Shown in pieces: positions 8,224 to 17,169 of a stretch of 64,000 nt of DNA; within the stretch, counting starts at the first letter, position 1; every line of letters starts with the position of its first letter. Source of the stretch: Sphaerisporangium rubeum (lineage in GTDB: Bacteria > Actinomycetota > Actinomycetes > Streptosporangiales > Streptosporangiaceae); the NCBI RefSeq assembly GCF_014207705.1, contig NZ_JACHIU010000001.1:3216501-3280500 (forward strand). Reading direction: 5' to 3'. Position numbers and translations under genes: made by a program. The notes under the pieces are model-generated. The model ran no database searches, was not told the DNA's origin, and saw nothing but the letters and a program-made list of their open reading frames with translations.

Positions 8224-9699
8224 TCAGATGCTGATGCCGACCAGCTTGGTCTCCAGGTACTCCAGCAGGCCTTCCTGCGCGCCTTCGCGGCCGAGGCCGC
8301 TCTCCTTGGCGCCGCCGAACGGCGCGGCGGCGGAGGTGGGGTTGATGTCGTTGACGCCGACCATCCCGAACCTGAGCGCCTCCGAGACGCGCAGGGCCCG
8401 GCCGAGGTCACGGGTGTAGATGTAGGACGCCAGGCCGTACCGGGTGTCGTTGGCCATCTCGATCACCTCGGCCTCGTCGTCGAACACGATGACGGGGGCG
8501 ATGGGGCCGAAGGTCTCCTCGCGGTAGATCTCCATCTCCGGGGTGACCTCGGTGAGGACGGTCGGCGCGTAGAAGTAGCCGCCGTCCACGTCGTCCCCGG
8601 TGAGCCGCGTGCCGCCGGCCATCACCTGGGCCCCCTTGGCCACCGCGTCGTCGACCTGGCGCGTCATGCGCCGGTAGGCGTCCTCGTCGATCAGCGGGCC
8701 GACCGTCACGCCGTCGGTGAAGCCCGAGCCGGCCCGCATCGCGGCGGCCCGGTCGCGCAGGGTCTCCACGAACCTGTCCTTGATCGACCGGTGCACGTAC
8801 AGGCGGTTGGGGCAGATGCACGCCTGGCCGGTGTTGAGGAACTTCACCAGCGACGCACCCTTGGCGGCGTGCACGGGGTCGGCGTCCTCGAAGACGATGA
8901 ACGGCGCGTGGCCGCCGAGTTCGAGTGAGACCCGCTTCATCTGGTCGGCCGCGCGGCGCGCGAGGAACTTGCCGACCTCCGTCGAGCCGGTGAACGTCAG
9001 CTTCCCGACGACGGGATCGGTCAGGAGCACCTCGCCGACCGGCGCGGGGTCCTCGCTGGTGACGAGGTTGGCGACTCCCGGCGGCAGCCCGGCCTCGTCG
9101 AGGATCCGGAACACCTCCACGGCGCACAGCGGGGTCTGCTCGGCGGGCTTGAGCACGATCGTGCAGCCGGCGGCCAGGGCCGGCGCCACCTTACGGGTGA
9201 TCATCGAAATAGGGTAGTTCCACGGCGTGATCGCGCCTACCACGCCGATCGGCTGGTGCATCACCATGAACCGCTGGTCGGCGCGGGCCGAGGGGATGGT
9301 CCTGCCGTACGCGCGCTTGCCCTCCTCGGCGAACCACAGCAGGAAGTCGGCGGCGTACCGCACCTCCGTGCGCGCCGCGCGCAGCGGCTTGCCCTGCTCG
9401 GTCGTCATCAGCTTCGCCAGGTCCTCGGCGCGTTCGAGCATCAAGGAGTGCGCACGGTAGAGGTAGGCGCTGCGGTCATAGGCGGTCCGCGCGGCCCAGC
9501 CGGGGAAGGCCGTCGCCGCCGCGGCCACCGCCGCCGTGGCGTCCCCGGCGCCACCGGCCGCCACCCGGCCGATCAGCGCGCCGCTCGCCGGGTCGCGCAC
9601 GTCGAACGTGCCGCCGGACGCGGCGTGCCGCCACTCGCCATCGATGTACAGCGACGCGACGTCGGAGGGTGCCTCCGCGCCTGGATTCGGGACAGTCAT
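8224..9699 (-). CDS. NAD(P)-dependent aldehyde dehydrogenase, succinate-semialdehyde dehydrogenase-like
   Basis: 491 residues from ATG 9699, chosen because GGAGGG lies 7 bases upstream; an ATG six codons earlier overlaps that site. It has the cofactor segment I-T-P-W-N-Y-P-I-S-M-I-T-R-K, K-P-A-E-Q-T-P, the catalytic Glu region L-E-L-G-G-H-A-P-F and catalytic Cys294 in T-G-Q-A-C-I-C-P-N-R. The pattern is closest to GabD-type semialdehyde dehydrogenases. It oxidises an aldehyde to the acid, probably feeding the CoA-dependent pathway or clearing a toxic aldehyde. It is divergent from etfBA, with operator-like sites D and E between them. Confidence 0.9.
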   Translation of the reverse strand: MTVPNPGAEAPSDVASLYIDGEWRHAASGGTFDVRDPASGALIGRVAAGGAGDATAAVAAAATAFPGWAARTAYDRSAYLYRAHSLMLERAEDLAKLMTTEQGKPLRAARTEVRYAADFLLWFAEEGKRAYGRTIPSARADQRFMVMHQPIGVVGAITPWNYPISMITRKVAPALAAGCTIVLKPAEQTPLCAVEVFRILDEAGLPPGVANLVTSEDPAPVGEVLLTDPVVGKLTFTGSTEVGKFLARRAADQMKRVSLELGGHAPFIVFEDADPVHAAKGASLVKFLNTGQACICPNRLYVHRSIKDRFVETLRDRAAAMRAGSGFTDGVTVGPLIDEDAYRRMTRQVDDAVAKGAQVMAGGTRLTGDDVDGGYFYAPTVLTEVTPEMEIYREETFGPIAPVIVFDDEAEVIEMANDTRYGLASYIYTRDLGRALRVSEALRFGMVGVNDINPTSAAAPFGGAKESGLGREGAQEGLLEYLETKLVGISI

Positions 9700-9733
9700 C
9701 GTCGTGCCCTCCGGCATCCGTAGCTCTCGTTTC

Positions 9734-9759
9734 GATAGTTTACTATGTGTCTAACTATC
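9734..9759. promoter_or_regulatory. Inverted-repeat operator-like element, site D
   Basis: GATAGTT (9734-9740) and AACTATC (9753-9759) form a perfect 7-bp inverted repeat with 12 bp between, and ATAGT-TT-ACTAT is nested inside. It lies 35-60 bp upstream of the aldehyde dehydrogenase start. TTTCGATAG at its left is shared with site E. Confidence 0.55.
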
Positions 9760-9790
9760 TTAGCGATGCCTCCGGGAGGTCCGCAGGACG

Positions 9791-9824
9791 TTGACCGGAC
9801 CTCTTTTATTTCGATAGATTTATC
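9791..9824 (+). promoter_or_regulatory. etfBA promoter with overlapping operator-like site E
   Basis: TTGACC (9791-9796) and TAGATT (9815-9820) make a plausible -35/-10 pair with an 18-bp spacer. The near-palindrome GATAGATTTATC (9813-9824), preceded by TTTC, covers the -10, so a bound protein would block RNA polymerase. Confidence 0.5.
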
Positions 9825-9905
9825 ATCATCAACTTGATCTTAGTGTCCGCAGGTCGTCCGGTCCCCCGGCCGCAGGCCCGCGCCGATGCGAAGGAGCGGA
9901 TCGTC

Positions 9906-10685
9906 GTGCTGAAAGTGGTCGTGCTCGTGAAGTACACCCCCGACCTGACGGGGACCGTGCGGTTCGCCGACGACGGCACCGTGGACCGCGACGCGGTGGA
10001 GGGCCAGCTCTCCGAGCTCGACGAGTACGCCGCCGAGCAGGCGCTGCGTATCTCGGAGAACGGCGGGGCCGAGGTCGTCTACGTCACCATGGGCCCCGCC
10101 GCCGCGGCCGGCGCGCTGCGCAAGGCGTTGTCCATGGGTGGCGACCGGGCGGTGCACGTCCTGGACGACGCGCTGCACGGGTCGGACGCGATCGCCACAT
10201 CGGCGGTGCTGGCCGAGGCGGTGCGCAAGGTGGGCCACGACCTGGTGGTCTGCGGCATGGCCTCGACCGACGCGGGGATGGGGGTGGTCCCCTCCATGGT
10301 GGCCGAGCGGCTCGGCGTCCCCCAGCTCACCTACGCGCGTGAGCTCACCCTCGCAGGCGACGAGGTCCGCATCGAACGCGAGACCGACGCCGCCGTGGAG
10401 ACCGTGGTCGCGCCGCTTCCCGCGCTGGTCAGCGTCACCGACCGCAGCGGGGACCCGAGGTACCCCTCCTTCAAGGGGATCATGGCCGCGAAGAAGAAGC
10501 CGGTCGAGACCTGGACGCTCGCCGACCTCGGCCCGGACACCGGCGGGACGGGCCTGTCCGCCGCACGCTCGGCGACCCGATCGATCACCGCCAGGCCACC
10601 CCGTCAGGCGGGCCCCCGCGTCACCGACGAAGGCGAGGGCCAGGTCGCGCTGGCCGACTTCCTCGCGTCGCGGAAATTCATCTGA
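9906..10685 (+). CDS. etfB: Electron transfer flavoprotein beta subunit
   Basis: 259 residues from GTG 9906, with AAGGAG 9 bases upstream; the open frame reaches back to 9834 without a ribosome site. It starts with [12 protein letters not shown], has [14 protein letters not shown] near residue 40, and the AMP-binding region [19 protein letters not shown]. The conserved I-M-A-A-K-K-K-P recognition loop lies near residue 195. With EtfA it carries electrons from acyl-CoA dehydrogenases to a membrane quinone reductase. It is the first gene of etfB-etfA-3-hydroxyacyl-CoA dehydrogenase. Confidence 0.95.
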   Translation: MLKVVVLVKYTPDLTGTVRFADDGTVDRDAVEGQLSELDEYAAEQALRISENGGAEVVYVTMGPAAAAGALRKALSMGGDRAVHVLDDALHGSDAIATSAVLAEAVRKVGHDLVVCGMASTDAGMGVVPSMVAERLGVPQLTYARELTLAGDEVRIERETDAAVETVVAPLPALVSVTDRSGDPRYPSFKGIMAAKKKPVETWTLADLGPDTGGTGLSAARSATRSITARPPRQAGPRVTDEGEGQVALADFLASRKFI

Positions 10686-10695
10686 AGGAGCCTCG

Positions 10696-11670
10696 ATGTC
10701 CCACGTTCTCGTTCTCGTCGACGCGGCCACCACGCCGGTGCGCAAGCCGGCGCTGGAACTGCTCACCCTGGCCCGCAGGTTCGGCACCCCCGCCGCCGTC
10801 GTCTTCGGCGCGGCGGAATCCGGGCTGGTCGAGCACCTCGGCCGGTTCGGCGCCGCCACGGTGTACGCCGTGGCGGACCCGGCCGTACACGATTACCTCG
10901 TGCTGCCGAAGGTCGAGGCGCTCACCGAGATCGCCGGCCGGATCGGTGACGGGCTCGGCGGCGTGCTGATCGGCGCGAGCCCCGAAGGCAAGGAGATCGC
11001 GGCCCGCCTGGCGCTGCGGCTCGGCTCCGGCATCATCACCGACGCCGTCGACGTCACCGTGGACGACGAGGGCACAGGCCCCGTCGCGTCGCAGTCGGTC
11101 TTCGCCGCCGCCTACACGGTGCGGTCGCAGGTCACGACGGGGCCACCGGTGATCGTGGTCAAGCCCAACGCGGTGACGCCGCAGGAGGAGCAGGTCACCC
11201 CCGAGGTCGTCAAGGTAGACGTCGCGTTCTCCGACCTCGCGCGCGCCGCGCGCATCACGTCCAGGACGGTACGGCAGGCCTCGGGACGTCCGGAGCTGAC
11301 CGACGCCTCGGTCGTGGTCTCCGGCGGCCGCGGCCTCGGCGGCGAGCAGGCGTTCGGCCTGATCGAGCGCCTGGCCGACCAGCTCGGCGGCGCCGTCGGC
11401 GCGTCCAGGGCCGCCGTGGACGCCGGGTGGTACCCCCACAGTCACCAGGTCGGCCAGACGGGGAAGACCGTGGCACCCCAGCTGTACGTCGCGGCGGGGA
11501 TCTCCGGCGCCATCCAGCACCGCGCCGGCATGCAGACCTCCAAGACCGTGGTCGTGGTCAACAAGGACCCCGAGGCACCCATCTTCGAGCTGGCCGACTT
11601 CGGCGTCGTGGGGGACCTGCACTCGGTGCTGCCGCGGCTCACCGACGAGATCGACCGCCGCCGGTCCTGA
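10696..11670 (+). CDS. etfA: Electron transfer flavoprotein alpha subunit
   Basis: 324 residues starting 10 bp after etfB behind GAAGGAG. The C-terminal FAD domain is complete: [11 protein letters not shown] near residue 202, [32 protein letters not shown] and [11 protein letters not shown]. The protein holds the single FAD of the ETF dimer. A dedicated etfBA pair in a catabolic cluster usually serves specific acyl-CoA dehydrogenases; none is in the window, so they may lie left of position 1. Confidence 0.95.
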   Translation: MSHVLVLVDAATTPVRKPALELLTLARRFGTPAAVVFGAAESGLVEHLGRFGAATVYAVADPAVHDYLVLPKVEALTEIAGRIGDGLGGVLIGASPEGKEIAARLALRLGSGIITDAVDVTVDDEGTGPVASQSVFAAAYTVRSQVTTGPPVIVVKPNAVTPQEEQVTPEVVKVDVAFSDLARAARITSRTVRQASGRPELTDASVVVSGGRGLGGEQAFGLIERLADQLGGAVGASRAAVDAGWYPHSHQVGQTGKTVAPQLYVAAGISGAIQHRAGMQTSKTVVVVNKDPEAPIFELADFGVVGDLHSVLPRLTDEIDRRRS

Positions 11671-11723
11671 CGGCCGGCGTGGAGCACAGCAGCCGGATCG
11701 GCACTGACGACAGGAGTGAGAGC

Positions 11724-12578
11724 GTGCAGATCAAGAGTGTCGGCGTGATCGGTCTCGGCACCATGGGGGCGGGGATCACGCAGGTCGCGGCCCACCACGG
11801 CCGTGAGGTGATCGGCGTGGAGCGCGACGAGGCGGCCGTCGAGGCCGCCTGGGGACGGGTGCGCGACGGGTACGCGCGCACGGCGGCCCGAGGCAAGATG
11901 ACCGAGGCGCAGGTCGAGGAGGCACTCGGCCGCATCACCATCGTCACCGACCTGGCCGCCGTCGCCGGCGCCGACCTGGTGGTGGACGCCGTGTTCGAGG
12001 ACGTCGAGCTCAAGCGGAACCTGCTCGGCGAGATCGACAAGCTCGTGCCGCAGGAGACGCTCATCGCCTCCAACACCTCCACGATCCCGCTGGTCATCCT
12101 GGCCGGCGCGACCAGCCGTCCCGAGCGCGTCGTGGGGCTGCACTTCTTCAACCCGGTGCCGGCCATGCGGCTGGTCGAGGTCATCAAGACCCCGGTGACC
12201 CTCGATGAGACGGTGGAGGCGCTGCGCCGCTTCGCCGTCGACCTAGGCAAGGACCCCGTCATCGTCAACGACGTGCCGGGTTTCGTGGGGAACCTGCTGA
12301 TCGTCCCCTACCTGCTGGACGCGATCCGGGCCCACGAGCGCGGCGTGGCCCCCATGGAGTCCATCGACGCCGTCATCAAGCTGGGGTTCAACCACCCTAT
12401 GGGCCCCTTCGCGCTCAGCGACCTGATCGGCCTGGACATCGTGCACGACATGGCCGCGTCGATGTACGAGGAGTACAAGGAGCCGAGGTACTTCCCGCCG
12501 ACCCTGCTCAAGCAGTACGTACGCCTCGGCTGGCTCGGCCGCAAGACCGGCCGCGGCTTCTACACCTACGAGACCTGA
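11724..12578 (+). CDS. 3-hydroxyacyl-CoA dehydrogenase (3-hydroxybutyryl-CoA type)
   Basis: 284 residues from GTG 11724 with AGGAG 7 bases upstream. The Rossmann motif is [10 protein letters not shown] near residue 8. A-S-N-T-S-T-I-P-L and [15 protein letters not shown] carry the catalytic region, with the His of H-F-F-N-P as the expected base. The C-terminal domain has N-D-V-P-G-F-V-G-N and ends K-T-G-R-G-F-Y-T-Y. It oxidises 3-hydroxyacyl-CoA to 3-ketoacyl-CoA with NAD. At 284 residues it is a single-function enzyme, not the multifunctional FadB form. It is third in the etfBA transcript. Confidence 0.92.
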   Translation: MQIKSVGVIGLGTMGAGITQVAAHHGREVIGVERDEAAVEAAWGRVRDGYARTAARGKMTEAQVEEALGRITIVTDLAAVAGADLVVDAVFEDVELKRNLLGEIDKLVPQETLIASNTSTIPLVILAGATSRPERVVGLHFFNPVPAMRLVEVIKTPVTLDETVEALRRFAVDLGKDPVIVNDVPGFVGNLLIVPYLLDAIRAHERGVAPMESIDAVIKLGFNHPMGPFALSDLIGLDIVHDMAASMYEEYKEPRYFPPTLLKQYVRLGWLGRKTGRGFYTYET

Positions 12579-12594
12579 CCCCCGCGTGACCCTC

Positions 12595-12630
12595 GGAGCC
12601 CGTGCCGCGCATCCACACGGCACGGGCTCC
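12595..12630 (+). terminator. Perfect 12-bp hairpin downstream of the dehydrogenase
   Basis: GGAGCCCGTGCC (12595-12606) pairs exactly with GGCACGGGCTCC (12619-12630) around a 12-base loop, 17 bp after the stop codon. It is likely the terminator of the etfBA-dehydrogenase transcript. Confidence 0.6.
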
Positions 12631-12690
12631 GGCGTGCCTGATCACACGGCACGGGCTCCGGCTGCCTGGTCACACGGCATGGCTCCGGCG
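12611..12690. repeat. Three degenerate tandem repeats of 22-30 bp
   Basis: Units at 12611-12640, 12641-12668 and 12669-12690 share the core CACACGGCACGGGCTCCGGC (the third has lost bases). Each copy repeats the right arm of the terminator hairpin, so the array may have grown by duplication of it. No spacer-repeat regularity as in CRISPR. Confidence 0.6.
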
Positions 12691-13015
12691 TGGCGGGCCG
12701 GCGCGATACGGGTTCGGCGTGGCGCATGCATGCGCGGTGCGGGCTTGGGTGTGCGGATTCACGTCGCACAGGCTTCGCTGTGCCGGTTCCGTGGATACGG
12801 GTTCCGGTGGTGAGGGAGGGCCGGAGGCGGTATGACCGCATGTCTGGCGGCGCTCGTTTCTCGCGGCGTACCGGTCACGTCTTTCGCGCCGAGCTTCTCG
12901 CGGTCTTTTCGGTGAACCGATAAATCCCTGCGAAAACGTGCGTTGCTATTCAGTCGGGCATTTCAGGGTCATCACACTGACAAAACCGATATATCCGGTA
13001 CAACGTGGACACGCC

Positions 13016-13047
13016 AAGGCCCCTCCCGCGGCGCGGAAGGGGCCCTT
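13016..13047 (-). terminator. Hairpin after the ABC substrate-binding protein gene
   Basis: AAGGCCCCTCCCGCG pairs with CGCGGAAGGGGCCCTT with one bulge and one mismatch. It lies 10 bp downstream of the stop codon of the minus-strand gene. Confidence 0.55.
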
Positions 13048-13057
13048 CGCTGTCGGC

Positions 13058-14215
13058 TCAGAAGTCGGACTCGATGTCCTCCGCGAGCTTCGCGAGCTCC
13101 GGCTTGCCGGCCGGCCACTTGATGATCGGGACGTCGTGGATGAGGTTGTGGTTCGCGTCGGCCTTGAGCTCGCCGCAGGCCCCCTCCAGCGTCGTCTGCT
13201 CGATCGCCGTGGCGACCTTCTGCGGCTCGGAGGAACCGGCCTTCTCGACGGCGGCCTTCAGCAGGTAGACCGCGTCGTAGTACCGAGGCGCGTTGGCGTC
13301 GGTGGGCTCCTCGTTGTACGTCTTGCGGTACAGGTCCATGAAGTGCTTGGAGCGCTCACCGGGAAGGACGTACGGCGCGCAGGAGGACACCGACAGGACC
13401 TTGTCGGTGAGCAGGTCCTTGGGGATGAGCCCGCGTGTCGCGGCGGCGCTGACCGAGAATGTCATGATCGGCAGGTCGACGTTGTTCTGCGCCGTCTGCT
13501 TGACGATCAGCGCGTCGGTCGTGGCGTACCCCCACTCCCAGATCGCGTCGCTCCCCTTGGCCGCGAGCACCGGTTCGGTCAGGTCGGTCACGGTCGGCGG
13601 GACCGCGCGCTCGGTCGTGGTCACCCCCTTCGCCTTGGCGTCGGCGATGATGGCCTGCGCACCCTCGGTGGGGGCCGCGTCCTGGGTGTGGATGATCGTC
13701 AGGTTCTTCACACCGAGGTCGCCGAAGAAGTACGAGTTGGCGGCCAGCGCGTACTGCGTGGTCGTCGGGCCGAGCCGGAAGGTCAGCTTGGTGCCGAGGG
13801 ACTCGGGGCTGGTGAGCTTGGCGAGCGTGCCGTGGATCACCGGCACCCCCGCCTTGTTGATGGCGTTCACGGACGCGCGCAGCCCGGAGGACACCCCGTA
13901 GCCGATCATGATCGACGGCTTGTACTCGATGGCGAGGTTGGTGGCGCGTACCGCCGCCTCCGGCGTGATGTTGGTGTCGAACTTCTTGTATTCGAGCTTC
14001 CTGCCGTTGATCCCGCCGGCCGCGTTGATCTCGTCGACCGCCAGCTTCAGGCTGTAGTCACCGGCCGTGAGGGCCTGTGGACCGGTGAGGATGTCCATGA
14101 AGGCGATCCTGATCGGGCCGGTCTCGGCCTCGCCGCTCTCGGCCGGTGCGCCGCAGCCGGCCAGAACGGCGCAGATCGCCAGGCCGGCGGCCAGATGACC
14201 GGTGGGCTTCTTCAT
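13058..14215 (-). CDS. ABC transporter substrate-binding lipoprotein, LivK/aromatic acid type
   Basis: 385 residues. A lipoprotein signal peptide ends with L-A-G-C, giving lipidated Cys21, so it is anchored outside the membrane. The type I periplasmic fold is shown by G-P-I-R-I-A-F-M-D-I-L-T-G-P, A-V-D-E-I-N-A-A-G-G-I-N-G-R-K-L near residue 60, and the C-terminal Y-Y-D-A-V-Y-L-L. Relatives bind branched-chain amino acids, amides or aromatic and alicyclic acids. Divergent linkage to livHMGF-like genes inside a CoA-catabolic block favours a carboxylic acid ligand. The start has a weak GAGGGAG site upstream. Confidence 0.9.
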   Translation of the reverse strand: MKKPTGHLAAGLAICAVLAGCGAPAESGEAETGPIRIAFMDILTGPQALTAGDYSLKLAVDEINAAGGINGRKLEYKKFDTNITPEAAVRATNLAIEYKPSIMIGYGVSSGLRASVNAINKAGVPVIHGTLAKLTSPESLGTKLTFRLGPTTTQYALAANSYFFGDLGVKNLTIIHTQDAAPTEGAQAIIADAKAKGVTTTERAVPPTVTDLTEPVLAAKGSDAIWEWGYATTDALIVKQTAQNNVDLPIMTFSVSAAATRGLIPKDLLTDKVLSVSSCAPYVLPGERSKHFMDLYRKTYNEEPTDANAPRYYDAVYLLKAAVEKAGSSEPQKVATAIEQTTLEGACGELKADANHNLIHDVPIIKWPAGKPELAKLAEDIESDF

Positions 14216-14307
14216 CCGGTGACTCCCTCGGTACAGGTCCAGGTGCGACCTGGGTGGTGCGGTTGCCGCTGCTAGGGGGAACCTAGCCGCCTCCCGGCAA
14301 GTGGGTC

Positions 14308-14325
14308 AATAGATTTATAACTATA
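14308..14325. promoter_or_regulatory. AT-rich operator-like element, site F
   Basis: AATAG-ATTTATAA-CTATA is an imperfect palindrome with the 5+8+5 layout, about 93 bp upstream of the substrate-binding protein start. AT-rich sequence GAAATATAT continues to the right. Confidence 0.5.
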
Positions 14326-14459
14326 GAAATATATGCGTGATCCGCCGGTGCGGGACCGGTCCCTGTGGCCTGCTCGGGGAGGTCCTACGCGTGTGCGCAC
14401 GATGGAGTCCCTGGTCGCGACCCCTGCGGTGGCGACCGGCAAGTTCTAAGTGAAAGTTA

Positions 14460-14488
14460 TTGACCTATCGAACTATTAACGCTAGCGT
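14460..14488 (+). promoter_or_regulatory. livHMGF-type promoter with operator-like site G in its spacer
   Basis: TTGACC (14460-14465), a 17-bp spacer and TAGCGT (14483-14488) form the clearest promoter of the block. CTATCGAACTATTAAC (14465-14480) fills the spacer; its complement contains TTCGATAG as in sites D and E. This is a classic repressor position. Confidence 0.55.
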
Positions 14489-14530
14489 AACCGCACTGAA
14501 AGCCGTGCGCCAGACCTAGTGGGGTGATAC

Positions 14531-15403
14531 GTGGACCGCTTCGTCTCGATCCTGGCCAGCGGAATAACGTCGGGAGCCATCTACGCCTTGATCGCGCTGG
14601 GCATCGTCCTGCTCCAGAACGCGACCGGCGTCATCAACTTCGCTCAGGGTGACCTGCTGACACTCGGCGCCTACATCGGCTCCTTCTGGGTCGTGAGCAT
14701 GGGCTTCGGGCAGTTGCCGATGTACGTCGTGGTGCTCGCGGCGCTCTTCGCCGTCGGGGTGCTGATGGAACGGGTCGGCTACGCGCCGCTGAGGAATCGG
14801 TCCCCCCTGACGATCGTCATCTCGACGTTCGCGCTGGGACTGGCGCTCCGCGCGGTGATCCTCCTCTGGCAGGGCAGCGACCCCAAGAACCTTCCCTCAC
14901 CCGCGGGGGAGAACACGCTCAACGTGGCCGGCGCGGCGGTGCCGTACCAGTCCCTCATCACCATCGTCGTCACGGTGATCGTGGGGGGCCTGCTCTTCCT
15001 GGCCTTCCAGCGCTCGGCGCTCGGCCGCCAGGTCCGCGCGCTGGCCGCCGACCGTGAGGCGGCCCTGCTGCAAGGCGTCAGGGTCAAGCGGTTGTCGCCG
15101 GTGGTCTTCGGCCTGTCGGCGGCGCTCGCCGGCCTCGCCGGGGTGCTGGTGGCGCCGATCGTCTCGATCACCCCGACCCTGGGCTTCGGCCTGCTGCTGA
15201 GCGCCTTCGCCGCGGTCATCCTCGGCGGGGAGCGCCTCGGGGGAGTGGCCTTCGCGGCGATGCTCGTGGCGATGGCCCAGGCCCTGCTCGGCGCCTACCT
15301 CTCCCCGGGTTTCATCGACGCCTATCCCTTCCTGATCCTCGTCGTCGTGCTGGCCCTTCGCCCGCAAGGCCTAGTCCGGATGGTGAGCGGTGTCCGTTTC
15401 TAG
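14531..15403 (+). CDS. Branched-chain-type ABC transporter permease, LivH-like
   Basis: 290 residues, hydrophobic throughout with about 8 membrane spans. It begins with GTG and the family-typical I-L-A-S-G-I-T-S-G-A-I-Y-A-L-I-A-L-G-I and has G-V-I-N-F-A-Q-G-D-L-L-T-L-G-A-Y near residue 36, then L-S-A-F-A-A-V-I-L-G-G near the C-terminus, the EAA-like loop contacting the ATPases. First gene of a five-gene set; its end overlaps the next permease by 14 bp, a sign of translational coupling. Confidence 0.92.
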   Translation: MDRFVSILASGITSGAIYALIALGIVLLQNATGVINFAQGDLLTLGAYIGSFWVVSMGFGQLPMYVVVLAALFAVGVLMERVGYAPLRNRSPLTIVISTFALGLALRAVILLWQGSDPKNLPSPAGENTLNVAGAAVPYQSLITIVVTVIVGGLLFLAFQRSALGRQVRALAADREAALLQGVRVKRLSPVVFGLSAALAGLAGVLVAPIVSITPTLGFGLLLSAFAAVILGGERLGGVAFAAMLVAMAQALLGAYLSPGFIDAYPFLILVVVLALRPQGLVRMVSGVRF

Positions 15404-16421
15404 AGTCGTCTCCGAGGACCGCGTCCCCACCGCCGGCGGCGCCACCGCCGCGGTCCCGCCACCCCCGGCCTACACCGCGCACCCGCTGCGCTTCCTCGCG
15501 ATCTTGACCGTCGCCGCGTTGATCGTGCCGTTCCTGGCCGGTGAGAGCGCCTACTCCACCGATCTGCTGAACACGGCCCTGATCCACTCGATCCTGGTGC
15601 TCGGCTTCTACTGGTGCTTCAGCCTCGGCGGACGCTTCACCTTCGGGGTGTTCGCCATGTACGCCACGGGGGCCTACATCTCGGTGTGGGCCGGCAACCA
15701 CCTCGGCGGGTTCTGGGCCGGGCTGCTGGTGGCCGTGCTCGCGACAGGTGCGCTCGGCTGCCTCATGCAGCTGGTGTTCGCGCGGACCGCGCTCATCTTC
15801 TTCGCCATCGTCACGATGGCGATCGGCGGGCTCCTGATCATCGTCTTCCGTGAGTGGACGTCGTTCACCGGCGGCTACGAGGGCCTGTCCGAGATCGCCA
15901 CACCGTCGATCCTGGGCCTTCCGCTGGACACGGCGGAATCCCGGTACTACCTGATCCTCGGCATCCTCGTGCTGTTCCTGCTGGCCACCGCGCTGTTCCT
16001 GCGGTCACCCGCGGCACGCGACCTGCGGATGGCCAAGGACAAGGGCCCGGTGGCGGCGGTCGCCGGACTGCGGCCCAAGCATCTGCAGCTCGCCGCCTTC
16101 GGCGTCGGCTCGGCGATGCAGGGAGCCGCGGGCTCGCTGTACGCGCACAACTCCGGATACTTCAGCCTCGAAGCGTTCAACATCGACATCTCGCTCCTCG
16201 TGCTCCTGATGCTGCTCCTCGGCGGCATGAACTCGATGTACGGCCCGGTGATCGGCGCGGTGGTGCTGGTCTACCTGCCGGAACTGCTGCGCGGCGTGCA
16301 GGACTACGCGGACTTCATCTACGGCGTGGCGGTCCTCGTGATCGTCGTCGCGTTCCCGTCCGGGATCGCCGGGCTCAGGCAAACCGTCGAACGGAGGCTG
16401 CGCCGTGCTGGCAGCGCGTGA
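15390..16421 (+). CDS. Branched-chain-type ABC transporter permease, LivM-like
   Basis: 343 residues from GTG 15390, inside the end of the LivH-like gene. A polar 30-residue N-terminus precedes about 9 spans. It carries S-L-G-G-R-F-T-F-G-V-F-A-M-Y-A-T-G-A-Y and the LivM-type loop A-A-R-D-L-R-M-A-K-D-K-G-P-V-A-A-V-A-G-L, followed by L-L-L-G-G-M-N-S-M-Y-G-P-V-I-G-A. It forms the translocation pore with the LivH-like protein. It overlaps the following ATPase gene by 17 bp. Confidence 0.92.
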   Translation: MSVSRVVSEDRVPTAGGATAAVPPPPAYTAHPLRFLAILTVAALIVPFLAGESAYSTDLLNTALIHSILVLGFYWCFSLGGRFTFGVFAMYATGAYISVWAGNHLGGFWAGLLVAVLATGALGCLMQLVFARTALIFFAIVTMAIGGLLIIVFREWTSFTGGYEGLSEIATPSILGLPLDTAESRYYLILGILVLFLLATALFLRSPAARDLRMAKDKGPVAAVAGLRPKHLQLAAFGVGSAMQGAAGSLYAHNSGYFSLEAFNIDISLLVLLMLLLGGMNSMYGPVIGAVVLVYLPELLRGVQDYADFIYGVAVLVIVVAFPSGIAGLRQTVERRLRRAGSA

Positions 16422-17169
16422 CATCCGGGTGCGCTTCGGCGGCGTGGTCGCCGTCGACAAGGTCTCGCTCACCGTGCGGGACCAGGAGATCGTCGGCCTC
16501 ATCGGACCGAACGGCTCAGGCAAGTCCACGTTCATCAACGCGCTCACCGGCCTGGTCCCGGCGGAGGGCAGCGTGGAGGTCGACGGCAAACCCGTCACCC
16601 TCGGCAGGCCCGGCGCGGTGGCGCGCATGGGGGTGCTGCGCACCTTCCAGACCCCGCAGGTGCACGACGAGCTGACCTGCCTGGAGAACGTCCTGGTCGG
16701 GTTGCCGGAATGGAACCTGCGCACGCTCGGGGCCGCCTGGCTGCGCCGGCCCTCGATGATGCGGGCCGAGCGCGGCAGGTGGCGCGGCGCGTACGAGGCA
16801 CTGGAGTTCACCGGGCTGGCCGACCGGGCCTCGGCCCAGGCGGGGGAGCTGTCCTACGGCGAGCGCCGCCGGCTCGAACTGGCCAGGGTCTACCTCGGCA
16901 AGCCGGCGACGTTGCTGCTCGACGAACCCGCGGCCGGGCTCAACCAGGTCGAGTCCCAGAACCTCGTGCGGCTGCTGACCGAGTGGCGCGACGCCGGCGG
17001 ACCGGCACTGCTCCTGGTCGAGCACAAGATCGACTTCCTGGAGGAGCTGTGCCATCGCATGATCGTCCTGGAGCTCGGCAAACAGATCGCGGCCGGGGAA
17101 CCGGCCGAGGTCTGGGCCGACCCGCGCGTCATGGACGCCTATCTCGGATCGGTGGTCATCGATGCTTGA
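16405..17169 (+). CDS. ABC transporter ATPase, LivG-like
   Basis: 254 residues from GTG 16405. Walker A G-P-N-G-S-G-K-S-T near residue 33, signature L-S-Y-G-E-R-R-R-L-E-L-A-R, Walker B L-L-L-D-E-P-A-A-G-L-N and switch His in V-E-H-K-I-D-F. The C-terminal Y-L-G-S segment is typical of the LivG branch. It powers the importer together with the LivF-like ATPase. It overlaps its neighbours at both ends (17 and 8 bp). Confidence 0.93.
   Translation: MLAARDIRVRFGGVVAVDKVSLTVRDQEIVGLIGPNGSGKSTFINALTGLVPAEGSVEVDGKPVTLGRPGAVARMGVLRTFQTPQVHDELTCLENVLVGLPEWNLRTLGAAWLRRPSMMRAERGRWRGAYEALEFTGLADRASAQAGELSYGERRRLELARVYLGKPATLLLDEPAAGLNQVESQNLVRLLTEWRDAGGPALLLVEHKIDFLEELCHRMIVLELGKQIAAGEPAEVWADPRVMDAYLGSVVIDA

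Larger units (their letters stand above)
12579..13057. other. 479-bp gene-free gap with repeats and two hairpins
   Basis: It separates two convergent genes. The left part (12595-12690) holds a strong inverted repeat and three degenerate direct repeats. The middle (about 12890-13000) is locally AT-rich and contains ACCGATATATCCGGT. The right end is a hairpin serving the substrate-binding protein gene. Short frames here have no ribosome site and no recognisable protein features. Confidence 0.6.
14216..14530. other. 315-bp divergent control region of the ABC importer
   Basis: It separates the substrate-binding protein and permease genes. Two operator-like elements (sites F and G) lie 138 bp apart, one near each gene, so both transcripts may be controlled by one regulator. 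No coding potential was seen. Confidence 0.6.

Noticed and set aside
12611-12690. CRISPR-like repeats
   Set aside because: Repeats are adjacent, of unequal length and diverged; no spacers and no cas genes.
12976-12996. ACCGATATATCCGGT as a ninth operator of the AT-rich regulon
   Set aside because: It lies between convergent genes, far from any promoter, and lacks GATAG/CTATC half-sites.
12579-13000. Short frames in the gap after the 3-hydroxyacyl-CoA dehydrogenase
   Set aside because: They run through the terminator hairpin and repeats, with no ribosome site and repetitive composition.
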